A stretch of 64,000 nucleotides of DNA from Chinchilla lanigera (GCF_000276665.1 NW_004955429.1:2908922-2972921); one strand, 5' to 3'; positions 11,701-22,255 are shown, counted from the first letter of the stretch. Numbers and translations: made by a program. Notes: generated from the letters alone by a model not told the origin.

Positions 11701-14700
11701 AAAAGTAAATTCTAAGGCATGAAAAAAGAACTGAAAGGTATTACATACATGTACCAACTCCCTACAATGAATGTAATCATTATGTACTGCAAATATGCAT
11801 TAGAAAATCCTCTTTTTTTTGGTACTGGGAATCAAACTTAGGACCTTGCACTTTCCAGGCAGGTACTGTGCCTCTGAACTATATCCCCAGCCGGTAACCT
11901 GTATTAATAAAAATAAATATTTAAAAATTCAAGAAAATTCTAAAACCCGGTGTGGTAGCACATGCCTGTATTTCCAGCACTCAGGAGGCTGAGGCAGGAG
12001 GATTGTTCTACTCCCATTATTCCAGCCTCCAGAAAAACTCAAGACAGCCAAGAAGAGATCATGTAGAAGTTAAAGAAACTTCCATTTTTATACTAATGTA
12101 GGTCCCTTATTCACTGATCATAAATGAGCTAAGTGAAATTATAGAACAGAAAAATAGTATAATTTACCTTCATCTTTGGAATGAAAAAAAAAGACAACTG
12201 TTTGAGAAGCACCACCTCAAATTTTAATTTTATCTTTAATTCTGAGATATCATCAGTTTACACCCCTCTTAAGCGAGCTGCGGTTTTTTACCTTCTTAAC
12301 CTTGGCCTCCTTCAGCTTCTCCAGCGCTAGCTTAATCTTATCAGCCTTGGCTTGGGCCTCTTCTTCTTCCTGTACAATGCAAGACAGTCAGCACAGTCCA
12401 TGCAGTGACACCGCTCAGTGATTACGCCTGTTGCTATTGTCTTAGTCACGTGATGGTGACAAAAGGTACCCAGTTTCACATTGGATTTTGAGAATCTAAA
12501 TGGTTACAACCAAAATCTTTAACCCAAAGGTACAGAAAGCAGTGAGCCTTACATACAAGACAACTCTGACATACAAGACAAACTAAATGATAACTGTAAT
12601 ATGTCTTCATAGATTTAGACCACATGCAAAAAAAATCTCTGCTTGGCTCATAAAGTAGGGGCATCAACCTACGGAGTGTAAGAGGATCCATCTCAGGGGA
12701 TTTGAGCACTTCCTAAAATTATATGCATACTTGGATTAGAATGCCTTTTGGGGGGATTCCTAGGTTTTTTTAGATTCTTTAAAAAGGTCTTTTACTCCCC
12801 AAAAGTTAAGATCTGGACTCAAACTCAAACTTATAAATTACCAAAAAAGCACTGATGAACACACACATGAGCAGTCAGAAAAAGAGTGAAGTATTTTATG
12901 AGCCCAGGTTCCTTTGGTTTTTATAAGCTAGTATTCTGAGAACAGGATTGTGAAGGCTGTCCTCTTTTATAATGAGGAGAAAATGAGCTGCTCTGGCTAC
13001 ATACTAATTCATGGAAGTAGACATACATCTTCTTATATCAGTGGTTCTTAATTTATTTTTTCTAGCCACAAACTTCTTAAAGAATTATATTGAGGAGGCT
13101 GGGGATTTAGCTCAGTGGCACAGCGCCTCCCTGGCAAGCACAAGGACGTGAGTTTGGTTCCCTGTATCGGAAAAAAAAACAACAACAACAACAACAACAA
13201 CAAAAAACCCAACAAAATACCCAAAAAGAATTATATTGAGGGGGCTGGGGATTTAGCTCAGCGGCAAAAGCGCCTGCCTGGCAAGAGCAAGGTCGTGAGT
13301 TCGGTTCCTGGTACTGGAGAAAAACCAAAAAAAAAAAAAAAAAAAAAAAAAGAATTACATTGAAAGTGAGGAGTTCTATAAAGTTTTATAAGTGAGTTCA
13401 ACTTTGTATTTATTTTCAGGGAATCCATAGCCTTCTTGAAATCTTTTTTTTGGCACTGGGAATTGAACTCAGGACCTTGCGCTTGCCAGGCAGGCGCTTG
13501 GGCCATTGAGTTATATTCCTAGCCCTCTTCTTGTAATCTTCATGGGTCCTATTTTAAGAGCCTTTGCTCTACATTAATCACAGATTTTCAAATAAATTTT
13601 CCATAATAAGCACACAGCACAGCAATGTGTGTGATAGCATTTGATTTATTACTTGATTTATATTTAAAATTTCTTCATTCCAGTGACACTGAAGGAATTT
13701 CTAAGGTGACTAGGGTCACTGTTGTGAATACTGAGTATCATCACTCAGTACTTCAAATTTGGCAGCCACAGGAGACTGAGATGGATTCTTTAAAATATTT
13801 TTAAGCGGTTCACTCTAACAAAAATCCTCGAAAGTGCTCTATGTACATCTATGAGAGACATAGTATGAATTAACGTCCCAAATAACAGCAGTATAAGGTT
13901 TCCAATTGTTTGTTCTCCAGAGATCAGAAATGTATGAATATCAAGCACTCATTACATATCTGCCTTCTAAAATCCTTCTGAACTAGGACATTATGAGTGA
14001 TACTTAGATCTGTTTTTGTCCCCTAAACAGGACCGCCAAAGCCTCAAAATTCAATTTAGTTAAATTCACAGACTATGTAATGAATACCTTTTACTATTCA
14101 TATGCTGGGCTAGGACCAGGGACATATAAATACATGTATTAGTTCCAGATATCATTCAAAGTTAATAAAATATTTCCCCCAAAGATTGACAGTATCAGAG
14201 AGTGTGTATACATATGAATATCTTTTTAAACTAAGCCATGATAAACACTAAATATTGATATGTTCTCTGTACATTCCTGTTATGGTTTGAATGTGCTCCC
14301 CAAAAGCCATGTTGAAATTTAACTTCCTTTGAGTGGTATTAAAAGGCAGGACTATGTGGAACCTTTAAGGGACAAGTGGGTCACGAGGACTCTTCCCTAA
14401 TGAATAGGTTATCCTGTTTAAGGATTACTGAATTATCATGCAAATTTTTGCTCTGTCTCACCATGTGATTTCCTCTGCTATGCTAGGATGTAGCATAAGG
14501 CCCTCACCAGACTCTGAGAAGATGCTGATGCCATGGTATTGGACCTCTTCTGTTTTTTGTTCATTACCCAGTCTATGATATTCAGTTATAGCAACAGAAA
14601 ATTGACTAATACAACACTTAATGCTTCTTGTTTATAGAGGGCTCTGGCTTTGCAAGGTGTGTCCTTGGTATCCTTGTTTTTAGTATCTCAGAGCTTTGAG

Positions 14701-17700
14701 CATGCAAACTCTTGAACATAATTACCATATCAAAGGTTACAAGTGATGGCTGGCAGAGGTCAATGTTTCCATCATCTCTGGCCCCATGTACTTACCTTAG
14801 AGAAAGGTTCGGGAGGTGGTGGAGGCAGTGGAAGGTCTAACATGGGGTCATCTGGGGGAGGTGGTAACTCATCCTCATATTGGCTGATGCTAACTGCAGT
14901 GACATCTGCTCCATAACCTACAGAGGCAGCACCACTGCAATCTGAGGCCTCCAGAGATGCTGAATGATTTTGATTTTGAGAAAACTCTTTCTGTGCTTGG
15001 ATTGTCTGCTGCTCGGCTTGACTTATGTCTGCTACCAGATCTGCCATGAGGGCATCTAAGTCTTGGTCCTCCAGTGCATTTAAGGACTCTGTTGGAGAAA
15101 ATCATATTAATAATAAAAAACTATGAGCATCTGCAAAAAAACTAAAAGAAGATGATGTTTAAAAGAGTTATACTTGTGTAGAAGGAAATCATTTTGATTT
15201 TGGTGACATAATGAGCAAAGTTGAAAATATTTTTATTCAGAAGAACATATACGGTATAGGAATTTCTGAGATGATTATTGCTGAGTTTATGAGGGCTTTA
15301 ATGAGAGTAAATTTCTAACAGAAGTAAAGGAGAAAATATGTTCTACAGAGGCACCTTAGAAACTAGCTGTAAAGTCAAATCTAAGCACATGAATAGACAC
15401 CTACATGGGAATTCCTGAATATTTTAGTGCAATATCTTTCCTTTTCTTTGCTTTTTTTTTTTGGTACCAGGAATCAAACTCAGGACCTTGTGCTTGCCAG
15501 GCAGGTGCTTATGCCACTGAGCTATAACCCTGGCCCTTTAGTACAATATCTTAAGATATTGATTTTAGAAAAGCAGCAGGGTGGACACTGGAAATGGGTG
15601 GGAGGGAAGTTCTTCCCATGTATTGAGTGTGCAAAGTTCTGCTGATAAATGTATTTGGAAGAAAGTTGATTTCAATAAACTGGATTTAATACAACTTAAG
15701 ATTCTGGAGCGAAGATAGAGCTTCTGTTGGCTCTCCACCCAAACACAGGAGATCTCAATTCAAAGAAAGATCAGTCAATGGTAAATAACAACAATTAAAG
15801 CAGTAAAAGTGTCAAGGAATAAAAAAGTTTAAATGGGATTAAGTGGTAAAGACTTTATGAAGACAGTGAGTTGGAAATGAATTTTTATAATATAAGGCAG
15901 ACATGGGTTTTATAATATAGGGCAGACATGGGTTTCATAATATAGGGCAGACATGGGTTTTTTTGTTTGTTTGTTTTTTTGTTTTTTTTTTCCAGTACCG
16001 GGAATCGAACTCAGGACCTTGCACTTGCCAGGCAGGAGCTGTGCCGCTGAGCTAAATCCCCAGCCCCTGAGACATGGGTTTTATGATATAGGGCAGACAT
16101 GGGTTTTATAATATAAGGCAGACATGGGTTTTCAAATATAGGGAGGTCAGTTCACCTTAGAATTTCTTCCAAAGGTGAGACCACAGTGGCAGACCATGTG
16201 CGTGACCCTGAGGGGCGACAGGGCGGCCTGGCACATTGGGAGTGGTGCTGGTAAATGCGACAAAAAGACGGTAGGCAGGGCAGAAGGGACCCTTGAGGAA
16301 GGTTTTTCTTGCTGCTCTGTGCAGGACGAGCCAGAATGAGAAAATGTGCACAGCAGTGAGAAAGTCTCTTCAGTAACAAGGGAAAGCTTCATTGCTACCA
16401 CCGAGCAGTATCCATACCACGGAGCACCTTATAGCCGAACTACTAGTTCTAGTGTACGGCACTCGCACGTTTGGGCATCTAGCTGTATCAGATTTAATTT
16501 TTTTATAAGACAATTTTACATATAACTTGTTTATAAAGTAAAATTAAATTAACTTAAAATGTTTTCAGAGAAAAGTTAAGTAAGACTGTAACATAATCTC
16601 CTGTTCCTAATTTCCTAACATAATCACATTTTGACTGTTAACATGAAAACCTTTTAATTCATTACTTATATTTTAGTGACAAAATTTCCACAATGACACT
16701 TGTATTCACACTTTTCAAAGACAATTTGATGTGTTAAATTATATTGTTTATCGATATGTTAACAAAGAAACCTAAGTGTATTATTATAGATTAAGTGATA
16801 GACGTTCATCACATTTATTAATACTGAATTGGGGAATGAGATTGAAATAGATTCCATTCTGAAGTCTGTCACTAATTCTCCGACTTTGGGTAAAATATTT
16901 TTAACTCATTTTAGCAATATTTTAAAGGGAAGGTAATAAAAAATGTATTCAACACTAATTTTCAAAAAATTAAGTTTTGTGTATACATGTATTATATTGG
17001 TTTTATAATGTGTATTATATTGGTTTGGTTTATCCTCAAATTAGGCTATGTGTGTGCACCCTGTCTCCTTAATGAGATGAGGTTCTTGGTAGTGTACTAT
17101 AACATTGAAATTTCATATATTTGGGGGTTTTTGGTTCTTACTATCTTCAGTAATTTTTTTGATATGAGGCACTAAATTAGAGCTTAGAAAGCACTGACTG
17201 ACTTGACTGCAGCTGTACTGAAGTGCTGATTACGTTTTAATCAGGCCAATTTTCAGTATGGCACCCGTCTGTTATGAGTGGGTATATTTTAACTCTTGCC
17301 ATCGGGTTTTAGGAAAGACTATCGCCTTTTTGAAACTTGGCAGATGACTGGTAATAATATGTTAGATGGCAGATAGAAAAGAATGTAGGAAAAAGGGAAA
17401 TTCAAAAGAGCCATATTATAACTTCTCAGGAAACAGTCATTGCTACCTAATGGCTTATCAAAAACTAAAAACTACTGAAAATGATAGAAAACTCAGGTGA
17501 GGGAAAGAAATAGAACTTAAAACTCTGGATTTCTGTAATTAGGCTTCTCTTTTATGTTGTTTTATTTTACATTTTTGTAGGACCACAAGTCTTTGGCAAA
17601 TCTTTTTTAAGAGTTCCAGTGAATTCTCATTAATTTGGAAGTGAGTACTCAAGATTTATTATAATTTGAATACCACGTGAGCTAAAGATTATTTCTGCAC

Positions 17701-20700
17701 TAAATAACAAGAAAAATTTTTGTTAGTAAAATGAGTCAAGCTCAGAGAGCATGAAAAATGTCAAATAGAGCAAATGATATATAAGTATGTATTACATATA
17801 AATTAGAACATACTATTTTTTAAATAAAGTATTTTATATTTGAAGTATCTATATACACATTTTCAATCATGATGGAGAGTTCATTTTTTACACCAAAGGA
17901 ACATTTCCTTATTAGTATTTAATACTCCTTGTTAGTAAGAAGGAGAAAGTGCTCTTACTTCAAAATAAGAGATTGTTTTGAGACTTTTTTTACAAATGTA
18001 GGAAGTATTCCCTTTCAGTACATGAAAAAATATCTAATTCTCTTCCTTCAATCTAGACACAAAAAGACATAATCTGAAATCCAGGACTTAGTGTTTGTCT
18101 CTTTACCCTAGTATTCCAATTATACTTCCCATACAGATTTCAGTCATCATTATAAATTCAAATGAATTAAGAAAAGAAATTAGCATACTTACCATTTAAA
18201 TCCTTAAAACCCACACTGTAGTTAAATTCAGCCCTGGGAGGATTAGGGTCAGGAGGGGGAAGAGTGTCCACTCCCAAACTCTGTGAAAACAGACCCCAGC
18301 CCAAGTGTTATTCACGATGCCAACATTTCTGTAGCACATTTGAATTAGCAAGTCAAAGACCATTTGTTCTTTATACATTTTCTCTCTACATATGTTCTTT
18401 AAAGACAAAGACCTCAGCTGAAAATGTTTCACACTGTTTTTCCCTTACAGAAAATTACATATTAAAAAATTATTCTAGAAGGAACATCATGCCGTGGACC
18501 ATTTCAATTGAGAATGATGAGAAAGGGATAACTTTAAAAAAAGAAAAAAATTCTTATAATGTTGAATACATATACTATATATAATTCTATAAAGGACTTA
18601 AGTAATGACATCAAAGAAAGAAATACCTAGTCACTTGAGGAGAAAAGCTGTTTCAAGATGTAATCTGCCAATGTATAGTAAAATGTTATGCTGCTACTTT
18701 TACTAATAATATGTTTGTTAAAAAAGAAATCACGGCACTAGGTGGGTAGCTCAGGAGTAGAGTACTTGTCTAGCATGCATAACGCTCTGGATTTAATTCT
18801 CAGCAAAAGAAGAAGTGATCAACTTTGAAAATATTGTTATGAATATTATTTTACTTGGAACTAAGAGGCTCACATGATTGAAAAGTCAGATTACATTTAT
18901 AAATTAATTTCCAATATTTTTATGTCTATAATGTAAGAAGTGATTTTACCTGTCCTCATGCATAAATGTTTTATAACTATGAATGTATCCGTTCATGTTA
19001 ATTTGATATGGTAAAGAATATTTTTGTCTATTTAAAAAAATTTTGGAGGAAACCATTGTACATTTAAAAATATTTGTAATTTTTTTTTTTTGGTAGTGGG
19101 AATTGAACTCAGGACCTTGAGCTTGTCAGGCAAGTGCTGTGCTGCTGAGCTATCTCCTTGGCCCTACATTTAAAAATAAATAAACTATGATCAATTTTAG
19201 CAGAAAAAAAATGATCATTAATCAAGAAGTTAGAAAAACTAGCCCAATTAAGGTAGAACCAAATATAAAATGTAGGGAAAAATGCAACTTTAAAATTCTT
19301 TTTCTTTTTCTTTCGTTTTTTCTTGAGAAAGCTTCTTGCTATGTAGTTCAGGTCAGCCTTGAATTCACTTTGTAGTCCCAGTCTGACCTCAGACTCACAG
19401 CAATCCTCCTACCTCAGCCTCCTGAGTGCTGGGATTATAGGCATGTACCACTATGCCTGGTTTAAAATTCATTTTAAACAATAAATGAACATGCAAAAAC
19501 TGTTCAGAAAATGAGAGTTTCACAGACACATTCTGATGCAAATGCCAGAACAAAAAATTTAGTGAAAGAATGTACAAAAACAAATGCATTCAATGAATTT
19601 TAAAAAATATTGTAGCTAAAAAGTCTATATCATGGTTAAATAGTCAATAAATTTTTTCAGTAATATAATTTACTCTGCTACTTAGTAAAATTACAAGTAG
19701 CTCTCTAACAAAATATGAATGTCTAAATTCATGATAAAACAGGATTTTAGTAAGTGGAGGGAAAGAGGGACCAAAGAAAGAGCAAACTGATTTTATAAAT
19801 GAGATCCTTTAATTATAGAAAAATTATTCAAAAGCCCAAGATGAAGTGAAGTATATAATGCTTCTCACTATATAGTTTGTGTGGCTTATGAAATGATTTC
19901 ATGAGGCATTCAAAAGCACAGGTATTAAATATGCATATTATTGTGTATGTATTTGAATGTTTGTGAGGAAAGAGTTAAAATAGAACAGTAAAGCTATGTG
20001 AGGTGAGGTTTAATTTTCAAGAACTCAAAGACAAATGTTAAGAAGATAAGACAAGCGTGTTGTAGATATGGCCAAAACCAGGAAGGCAAATGACTAAAGT
20101 TTGACAACTCCCTTTATTACTAACCTAATTAAAAGTCACATGCTTGAAATACACTTCATTAGATCTTGCATCATTTTGATTTTCTAATTTTTCCTTTATT
20201 TTCAATATATTAACTGGAATTCTTCCACAGATTATTTATTCTGAAATACACTTTGATTGGGACTACAGAGAAATTAAAATAAGTGCTTGACTTTCTTTAT
20301 TAGTTTTTCACAGAAATATGTTAATGCTCAGACAATTTCCAATGGTAACCAATCAAGAAAGTTTTGTTTTTAGTTTTTTGGTTTTTTTTTTGGTGATACT
20401 GGGGATCAAACTCAGAGCTTCAAACCTCATTCCTAGACAAGCGCTCTACCACTGAACTACATTCCCAACCCTGTGTAGTAATTCCCAACCCTGTATAGTA
20501 AGGTTTTGTTTTTGTTTATTTTTGATATTATGATCTTGTAATTTATTTACTTTTTGCTATGGAGAAATAAAAATATTTTATATTTAAAAATATTGCATAA
20601 TTAAGAATGAATGAAATGTGTCTTATATCTTGCTTAGGAAAGCTATTACATTTTGGGATTATAAGATTATATAAATGTTTCTCATACATTTTTCTCCTTG

Positions 20701-21292
20701 TATCTCATATACAGTATTTAGATTTTTCATTCATGGAACTCATTAAGATGTAGGGTGTGAGGTAGCAGTGTAATTTTTGAGGGGATTGAGTCCATTCAGG
20801 AGGCCATACTAACCCCCACTTAGACCTTTAAAGTATGACCTTTCCTCAAAAGTTGATAAAAATTCTTTACTAAAGAAGATGGCATTTTCTCAGCTAGTTT
20901 TTAAAAGGGTAACCACGGGCAAGATTGCTCAATGGTGGTGGTTATAAAGGTTTGCATCTGGTAAAAATTCTTCTATTGGACACAATAAGCAAGAGCATTG
21001 TCAAAACAAAGCGTATGTGTGACCAACATATTAAATTCACTGAATTCAGAAGGATAGAATCAGAAAAATACTTTACCACCCCACTACTGTCACAGTTACA
21101 TCAGGAATATGCAATATCGTCAGACCCCAGTTTTTATAAAAGATAGCATTCTTGTCATACTAAAATCAAATTCTAGAATCCCATTTTGCCCTGATTTGCA
21201 GGTTAAGAAGGGAAGCTTACCTGGGTTAGAAGGTCCATCTCTCCCAGCAAAGTGCTGAACATTTGGTCTATATCGTCGTTTGACTCCCCCAT
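5665..21292 (-). CDS. APBB1IP: APBB1IP (RIAM) coding region, residues 1-271, 3' part outside window
   Basis: This is the 5' part of the gene for the Rap1-GTP-interacting adaptor, a cytoplasmic and membrane-recruited scaffold that links active Rap1 to talin and so to integrin activation; it also binds Ena/VASP and profilin. Six exons join to 813 nt with no stop. The predicted protein starts MGESNDDIDQMFSTLLGEMD and matches the known RIAM N-terminus almost residue for residue. In order it holds two amphipathic talin-binding helices (about 5-25 and 54-76), a proline-rich stretch (about 128-148), a charged helix (152-177) and the Ras-association domain (about 176-263). Tyr45, Glu60 and Asp63, reported to control autoinhibition, are all present. 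The PH domain and C-terminal polyproline region are missing because the gene continues past position 1. Splice sites are canonical and the phases agree, so this is the active locus and not a retrocopy. Confidence 0.97.
6476..6593 (+). mobile_element. B1 SINE, degenerate
   Basis: Forward B1 with ggtggtgcaccctgcaatcc and cagcactctagggag. It leads into a (TAA)n tract that probably grew from its A tail. Confidence 0.7.
6594..6635. repeat. (TAA)n microsatellite
   Basis: About 14 TAA units with one interruption, at the end of a B1 element. Confidence 0.9.
6640..6816 (+). mobile_element. Two ID SINEs in direct orientation
   Basis: The first (6640-6701) lacks part of its middle and ends in an A/C-rich tail. 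The second (6731-6816) is nearly full: ggctggggatttagctcagc, then cgattcctggtact and an A-rich tail. Both derive from a tRNA-Ala-like Pol III gene. Confidence 0.85.
7300..7459 (-). CDS. APBB1IP: APBB1IP coding exon 5 (core of RA domain)
   Basis: The exon is 160 nt, with a TTTACCCCCAG acceptor and a GTAAGT donor, and ends in phase 1. It encodes residues 178-230, from LVVKVHMNDNSTKSL through ARDVLDNLFEKTHCDC to YEIYPELQI. This is the ubiquitin-fold Ras-association domain that binds Rap1-GTP. The sequence is essentially identical to the known mammalian RIAM and lamellipodin-family RA core. Confidence 0.98.
9270..9405 (-). mobile_element. B1 SINE
   Basis: Reverse B1 with ttttgagacagggtctcgct, two copies of the caggctgg unit and cctcccgagtgctggga. 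A T-rich tract at its left is the complement of its A tail. Confidence 0.9.
9450..9532 (-). mobile_element. ID SINE
   Basis: Reverse ID: ggtaccaagaatcaaactta, cacttgccaggcaggc, and ccactgagctatatccctgg. Confidence 0.9.
10730..11160 (+). mobile_element. L2 LINE 3' fragment
   Basis: The pattern of ccctcaccctcatgtattcc, then ctctgacctcaactcc, tttgctcaagaaccacctcc and a pyrimidine-rich background matches the L2 3' end. The open frames here are by-products of that bias. Confidence 0.55.
11220..11700 (+). mobile_element. L1-like 3' end with purine-rich tract
   Basis: The phrase actctgccataaagaagg followed by gacatttatggatggagctt is typical of a rodent L1 end. It is followed by a strongly purine-rich run (about 11440-11590), common in L1 3' UTRs. 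Confidence 0.5.
11811..11893 (-). mobile_element. ID SINE
   Basis: Reverse ID: T run, ggtactgggaatcaaactta, ttccaggcaggtactgtgcc, and tatatccccagcc. Confidence 0.9.
11947..12004 (+). mobile_element. B1 SINE, 5' half only
   Basis: Forward B1 start: ggtgtggtagcacatgcctg, cagcactcaggaggctg. It breaks off after ggcaggaggatt. Confidence 0.75.
12292..12369 (-). CDS. APBB1IP: APBB1IP coding exon 4 (charged helix before RA domain)
   Basis: The exon is 78 nt, phase 0 at both ends, and encodes residues 152-177. Four Glu residues open it, followed by a Lys, Ala and Leu-rich run ending KEAKVKK, consistent with the helical or coiled-coil segment directly N-terminal to the RA domain. The acceptor is TTGTACAG and the donor is GTAAAA, the weakest donor of the six. 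Because both ends are phase 0, skipping this exon would keep the frame. Confidence 0.96.
13079..13363 (+). mobile_element. Two ID SINEs stacked at one target site
   Basis: ID bodies at 13098-13215 (with an (AAC)n tail) and 13242-13350 (with a pure A tail) are flanked by three copies of the same target, aagaattatattga, at about 13079, 13226 and 13350 (the last with one change). The second element therefore inserted into the target duplication of the first. Confidence 0.85.
13445..13526 (-). mobile_element. ID SINE
   Basis: Reverse ID: ggcactgggaattgaactca, gcgcttgccaggcaggcgct, and ttatattcctagccc. Confidence 0.9.
14278..14616 (+). mobile_element. Solo LTR, MaLR/ERVL type
   Basis: It starts tgttatggtttgaatgtgct and ends ttgactaatacaaca, the TG...CA borders of MaLR LTRs. 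Inside are ccaaaagccatgttgaaa, agactctgagaagatgctga and cccagtctatgatattcagt. It lies antisense to APBB1IP within an intron. No internal retroviral genes adjoin it. Confidence 0.75.
14796..15088 (-). CDS. APBB1IP: APBB1IP coding exon 3 (talin-binding helix 2 and proline-rich segment)
   Basis: The exon is 293 nt, with a CTCCAACAG acceptor and a GTAAGT donor. It completes Glu54 and encodes residues 55-151. The first part (SLNALEDQDLDALMADLVAD) is the second talin-binding helix and carries Glu60 and Asp63 of the inhibitory segment. A Gln- and Ser-rich low-conservation stretch follows. The last part has two proline runs (LPPPPDDP and LPLPPPPPEP) of the type bound by Ena/VASP EVH1 domains and profilin. 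The final residues are FSK where I recall LSQ in human, a small lineage change beside the splice site. Confidence 0.97.
15452..15536 (-). mobile_element. ID SINE with target duplication
   Basis: Reverse ID (ggtaccaggaatcaaactca to gagctataaccctggccc). The target duplication tttagtgcaatatctt on the left recurs as tttagtacaatatctt on the right. Confidence 0.92.
15885..16140. repeat. 25-bp minisatellite interrupted by an ID SINE
   Basis: The unit is about 25 bp, carrying tataatatagggcagacatg. Three copies precede and about three follow a SINE (15961-16068). Confidence 0.9.
15961..16068 (-). mobile_element. ID SINE inside minisatellite
   Basis: Reverse ID with a T-rich tail complement, ccagtaccgggaatcgaact and gagctaaatccccagcccc. 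The flanking agacatggg duplication is part of the minisatellite unit. Confidence 0.92.
18193..18280 (-). CDS. APBB1IP: APBB1IP coding exon 2 (residues 25-53, Tyr45)
   Basis: The exon is 88 nt, bounded by a TTTTCACAG acceptor and a GTAAGT donor, and ends in phase 1 with the first base of the codon for Glu54. It encodes SLGVDTLPPPDPNPPRAEFN followed by YSVGFKDLN. Tyr45, the residue reported as the FAK site that relieves RIAM autoinhibition, is conserved. The segment belongs to the inhibitory region that folds onto the RA domain. Confidence 0.96.
18735..18812 (+). mobile_element. Old ID-like SINE
   Basis: Box A-like ggtgggtagctcaggagtag and tctagcatgcataacgctct are followed by a weak box B. It is more diverged than the other IDs. 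Confidence 0.6.
19079..19164 (-). mobile_element. ID SINE with target duplication
   Basis: Reverse ID (ggtagtgggaattgaactca to gagctatctccttggccc). The target tacatttaaaaata is present on both sides. Confidence 0.9.
19300..19461 (-). mobile_element. B1 SINE
   Basis: Reverse B1 with ctatgtagttcaggtcagcc, ctttgtagtcccagtctgac and cctgagtgctgggattatag. Confidence 0.88.
20381..20472 (-). mobile_element. Old ID-like SINE
   Basis: Reverse element: gatactggggatcaaactca, gacaagcgctctaccactga and tacattcccaaccc. It is an older ID subfamily than the ggtacc type. Confidence 0.75.
20461..20500. repeat. 20-bp tandem duplication
   Basis: attcccaaccctgtgtagta is followed at once by the same 20 bases with one change (gtgtag to gtatag). 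Confidence 0.9.
21221..21292 (-). CDS. APBB1IP: APBB1IP coding exon 1 (start codon, talin-binding helix 1)
   Basis: The exon is 72 nt and encodes residues 1-24. The acceptor is a strong pyrimidine tract ending in CAG directly before the ATG, so the start codon is the first three bases of the exon. The donor is GTAAGC. The encoded helix with Ile8, Phe12, Leu15, Leu16 and Leu20 is the first talin-binding site of RIAM. The intron after it is phase 0. Because the start codon touches the splice junction, the -3 Kozak base must come from an upstream noncoding exon; the +4 base is G. Confidence 0.97.
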
Positions 21293-21979
21293 CTGAAAAA
21301 GGAAGAAACCCAGATATTTAGCAGTTTGACAAAAGCTTATCCTGGGATAATTGTTATGGCTTGAATCTAGATATGTTCTGTCACAGTTCAGGACCGTGGC
21401 ATGGCACAAAAGGATGAAAGATTACTCAGAGTCTCTTCAATCTGTACCCCAAGAGGGCTCAGAGGGGCTGCCATGAACAGAGACCCCTCTGTATGAGATA
21501 GTCTCAAAATAGAGCAACAACCTAAAGCCTCTGTGGCTTCTTATAGAATCAGGAAGCAAGGATCAAAGAACAAAGAAAGGTGTCTGGCACGACTCATGTA
21601 GGGGACAGGGGAAAAACAAGGGATGGTGAGGATGGTCGTTAAATGTTTGACTTTGGGACTGATTTAAATGAGGAAGGAGTGTGTACGGGGGCAAAGGTCA
21701 GAACATTTACTCCTTAAGGCAAGGCATTTGATCCTACTATGACTTGTGGCCCAGTAAGCTCTTTTAATCACTAATCATGCACTCCAGGAGGTTTCAGGTT
21801 TGTGGTTCTATAAGTCCCTATTTCTGCATATCCAGCTCATACATATCTTTGACCAATGCCTTCACATCCCCCAAAGCCTCATGAGGGCATAGGCAGGGCA
21901 TTTCAGAGGTGGCTGGATTTAGGGAGTGTGAATGTGCATTACGGGTGTGGTACTGGGATTAAGGCTGTAGATAACGGAA

Positions 21980-22255
21980 GCCTCACCTTGGTTATGGAAT
22001 ATAAAGGGACAGAAAGAAGGCAGGCTTGCTCCTGCTGCTGCTGCTGCTGCTGCTGCTTGCTGTGCTGCCTCCTGCCTTGCACACCATGAGCAGTTTCTCC
22101 TCTACAATGCCCCTCTGCCATACCTCCCTGCGTTGGAGCCAGATGACTATAAACTGAAACCTCTACAAGCTGTGAACTGAAACAAACCTTTCCTCATTTA
22201 ACTTGTGAGTGTCAGGTATTTGTCTCAGCAGTAAGAAAAGTAACTAAAACAATCG
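21980..22255 (+). mobile_element. LTR-like fragment with (CTG)8
   Basis: The end (gaactgaaacaaacctttcc, gtcaggtatttgtctcagca, then taactaaaac) follows the MaLR LTR 3' pattern. It contains eight perfect CTG units at 22032-22055 (CAG on the gene strand). Confidence 0.5.

Larger units (their letters stand above)
7460..12291 (-). other. APBB1IP intron between coding exons 4 and 5
   Basis: This 4.8-kb intron has a B1 (9270-9405) followed by an ID SINE (9450-9532), an L2 3' region (about 10730-11160), an L1-like 3' end with a purine-rich tract (about 11220-11700), an ID (11811-11893) and a truncated B1 (11947-12004). From 7460 to 9269 and 9533 to 10729 it is unique-looking DNA with no feature that I can name. 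Confidence 0.8.
12370..14795 (-). other. APBB1IP intron between coding exons 3 and 4
   Basis: This 2.4-kb intron carries two stacked ID SINEs (13098-13350), a third ID in the opposite direction (13445-13526) and a complete-looking MaLR-type solo LTR (14278-14616). 12370-13078 and 13527-14277 hold nothing recognisable. Confidence 0.85.
15089..18192 (-). other. APBB1IP intron between coding exons 2 and 3
   Basis: This 3.1-kb intron contains an ID SINE with clear target duplication (15452-15536) and a 25-bp minisatellite split by another ID (15885-16140). From 16142 to 18192 the DNA is AT-rich with no named element. Confidence 0.85.
18281..21220 (-). other. APBB1IP intron between coding exons 1 and 2
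   Basis: This 2.9-kb intron has an old ID-like element (18735-18812), ID SINEs at 19079-19164 and 20381-20472, a B1 at 19300-19461 and a 20-bp tandem duplication at 20461-20500. 19462-20380 and 20501-21220 show nothing recognisable. Confidence 0.85.

Noticed and set aside
22032..22055. (CTG)8 as a possible expansion repeat
   Set aside because: Eight units is within ordinary range and lies in an LTR-like intronic fragment.
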